Of a DNA stretch of 21,605 bases, positions 21,120-21,605 are shown in pieces. How positions within the stretch are numbered: the stretch's first letter is position 1; each line of letters opens with the position of its first letter. The DNA is from Desulfonema limicola (GTDB taxonomy: Bacteria; Desulfobacterota; Desulfobacteria; Desulfobacterales; DYRC01), in assembly GCA_020718925.1 (NCBI GenBank), contig DYRC01000016.1:1-21605 (forward strand). The letters run 5' to 3'. Made by a program: the position numbers and the translations under genes. Below the pieces are notes generated by a model that saw nothing but the letters and a program-made list of their open reading frames with translations, made no database searches and was not told the origin of the DNA.

Positions 21120-21605
21120 ATGAAAAACAGAATCTTTTTTATCGTCGCACTGACAGTATGCTGCATCAGTCTGTGTGTCTGCCCGGCAATTGCCGGTAAT
21201 AATGTGTGGACGCCGCTGAATAAAGGGATGTATGGCGGAACAATCAACACTATTGCCATTCATCCGACAAATCCTGATACAGTTTATGTAGGAACAGGTA
21301 GTGGTGTATTCAAAACCACAGATGGAGGCGCAATCTGGATTGCTGTAAATACAGGAACAAAATATGTCAATAGGTTGTTAATCAGTCCTTCTTCTCCGAA
21401 TACAGTTTATGCTGTACTATGGGGAGACAGTGGCGTTGGTGTATTAAAAACCACAGACGGCGGTACAAACTGGATTGATGTCAATACAGGACTGCCAGAC
21501 GCTACTGTTGATAGTTTGGTAATCAGTCCTTCTTCTCCGGATACCCTTTATGCTATACTATGGGGCAGTGGTGTATTCAAAACCACAGACGGCGGCGCAA
21601 GCTGG
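21120..21605 (+). CDS. Secreted Asp-box (BNR/YCF48-like) repeat protein, 5' part
   Basis: The gene runs off the window; 162 codons are seen, all open. A Sec signal peptide (MKNR, then a hydrophobic core to about residue 22) ends at PAIA before G26, followed by repeats of 44-47 residues. Each repeat has the form SGVFKTTDGGAxW then VNTG and a strand ending in SPSSPDTLYA. TTDGGAxW is the Asp-box (S/T-x-D-x-G-x-x-W) typical of sialidase-like and YCF48-like beta-propellers, where it is structural and not proof of glycosidase activity. Three Asp-boxes are visible. AAGGAG (21107-21112) lies seven bases before the ATG. Location would be periplasmic, surface or extracellular. Confidence 0.85.
   Translation, partial: MKNRIFFIVALTVCCISLCVCPAIAGNNVWTPLNKGMYGGTINTIAIHPTNPDTVYVGTGSGVFKTTDGGAIWIAVNTGTKYVNRLLISPSSPNTVYAVLWGDSGVGVLKTTDGGTNWIDVNTGLPDATVDSLVISPSSPDTLYAILWGSGVFKTTDGGASW
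21312..21605. repeat. Tandem DNA repeats coding for Asp-box units
   Basis: AAAACCACAGA recurs at 21312, 21447 and 21579 (135 and 132 bases apart), and ATCAGTCCTTCTTCTCCG recurs at 21381 and 21522 (141 apart). Near-identity at DNA level points to recent duplication of the 44-47-codon unit. Confidence 0.8.

Noticed and set aside
20905..21123. Plus-strand ORF of 72 codons in the livF/propeller gap
   Set aside because: It begins on the -35 box as a TTG without a ribosome-binding site, and composition looks non-coding; better read as a leader region.
20936..21259. Minus-strand ORF of 107 codons upstream of livF
   Set aside because: It overlaps the well-supported start and signal peptide of the secreted Asp-box gene on the other strand, and its translation shows no family features.

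Overview
The window reads as bacterial chromosome from a Gram-negative organism. An outer-membrane TolC-type lipoprotein, a HlyD-type adaptor and an inner-membrane ABC exporter together imply a double membrane. Base composition is moderate. The mix of a sigma-54 activator, a PaaK-type ligase next to LivF, a GlnB protein, a MthK-type potassium channel and families of GC-rich palindromic spacer repeats fits a Desulfobacterota-like lineage, but this is inference and no rRNA or marker phylogeny was available. All 17 main genes look intact except the last, which is cut by the window edge; one short remnant gene is also present.

Layout, left to right. (1) 1-4445: a palindromic repeat, then dus-recN on the minus strand, a divergent two-TM potassium channel with RCK domains, and 5-formyltetrahydrofolate cyclo-ligase convergent with it. 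(2) 4446-8333: a strong minus-strand promoter for the cyclo-ligase, then a tightly coupled plus-strand cluster: serS, a HicB-like solo antitoxin-fold protein, a B12-binding/radical SAM protein and a PD-(D/E)XK-like protein. Each gene overlaps the next by 1-4 bases. (3) 8352-17443: one long minus-strand gene set, transcribed right to left: TolC/NodT-type outer membrane lipoprotein, a single-pass membrane protein of unknown function, HlyD-type adaptor, a cytoplasmic parvulin-type PPIase, a 1010-residue ABC exporter (two cyclic-nucleotide-binding-like domains, a C39 peptidase, TM domain and ATPase), and finally a sigma-54 activator. (4) 17465-18495: divergent promoters, a HIT-family protein, then a gene-free stretch with a large inverted repeat and a broken ATPase. 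(5) 18496-20870: glnB with its own promoter and terminator, and livF-paaK-like on the minus strand. (6) 20871-21605: two mutually overlapping divergent promoters and the start of a secreted Asp-box/beta-propeller protein.

The most interesting unit is region 3. It encodes a complete tripartite export machine with a leader-peptide-cleaving protease and a putative ligand-sensing N-terminus, plus a PPIase and an unassigned membrane protein. No precursor peptide or modification enzyme is visible. Every loose gene junction in this unit (HlyD/PPIase, PPIase/ABC, ABC/regulator) is filled by a copy of the same double-hairpin GC-rich repeat, with one copy inverted relative to the other two. The repeat fits almost exactly between stop codon and next ribosome-binding site, and in one case a GGTTA tandem array at its edge supplies the stop codon.
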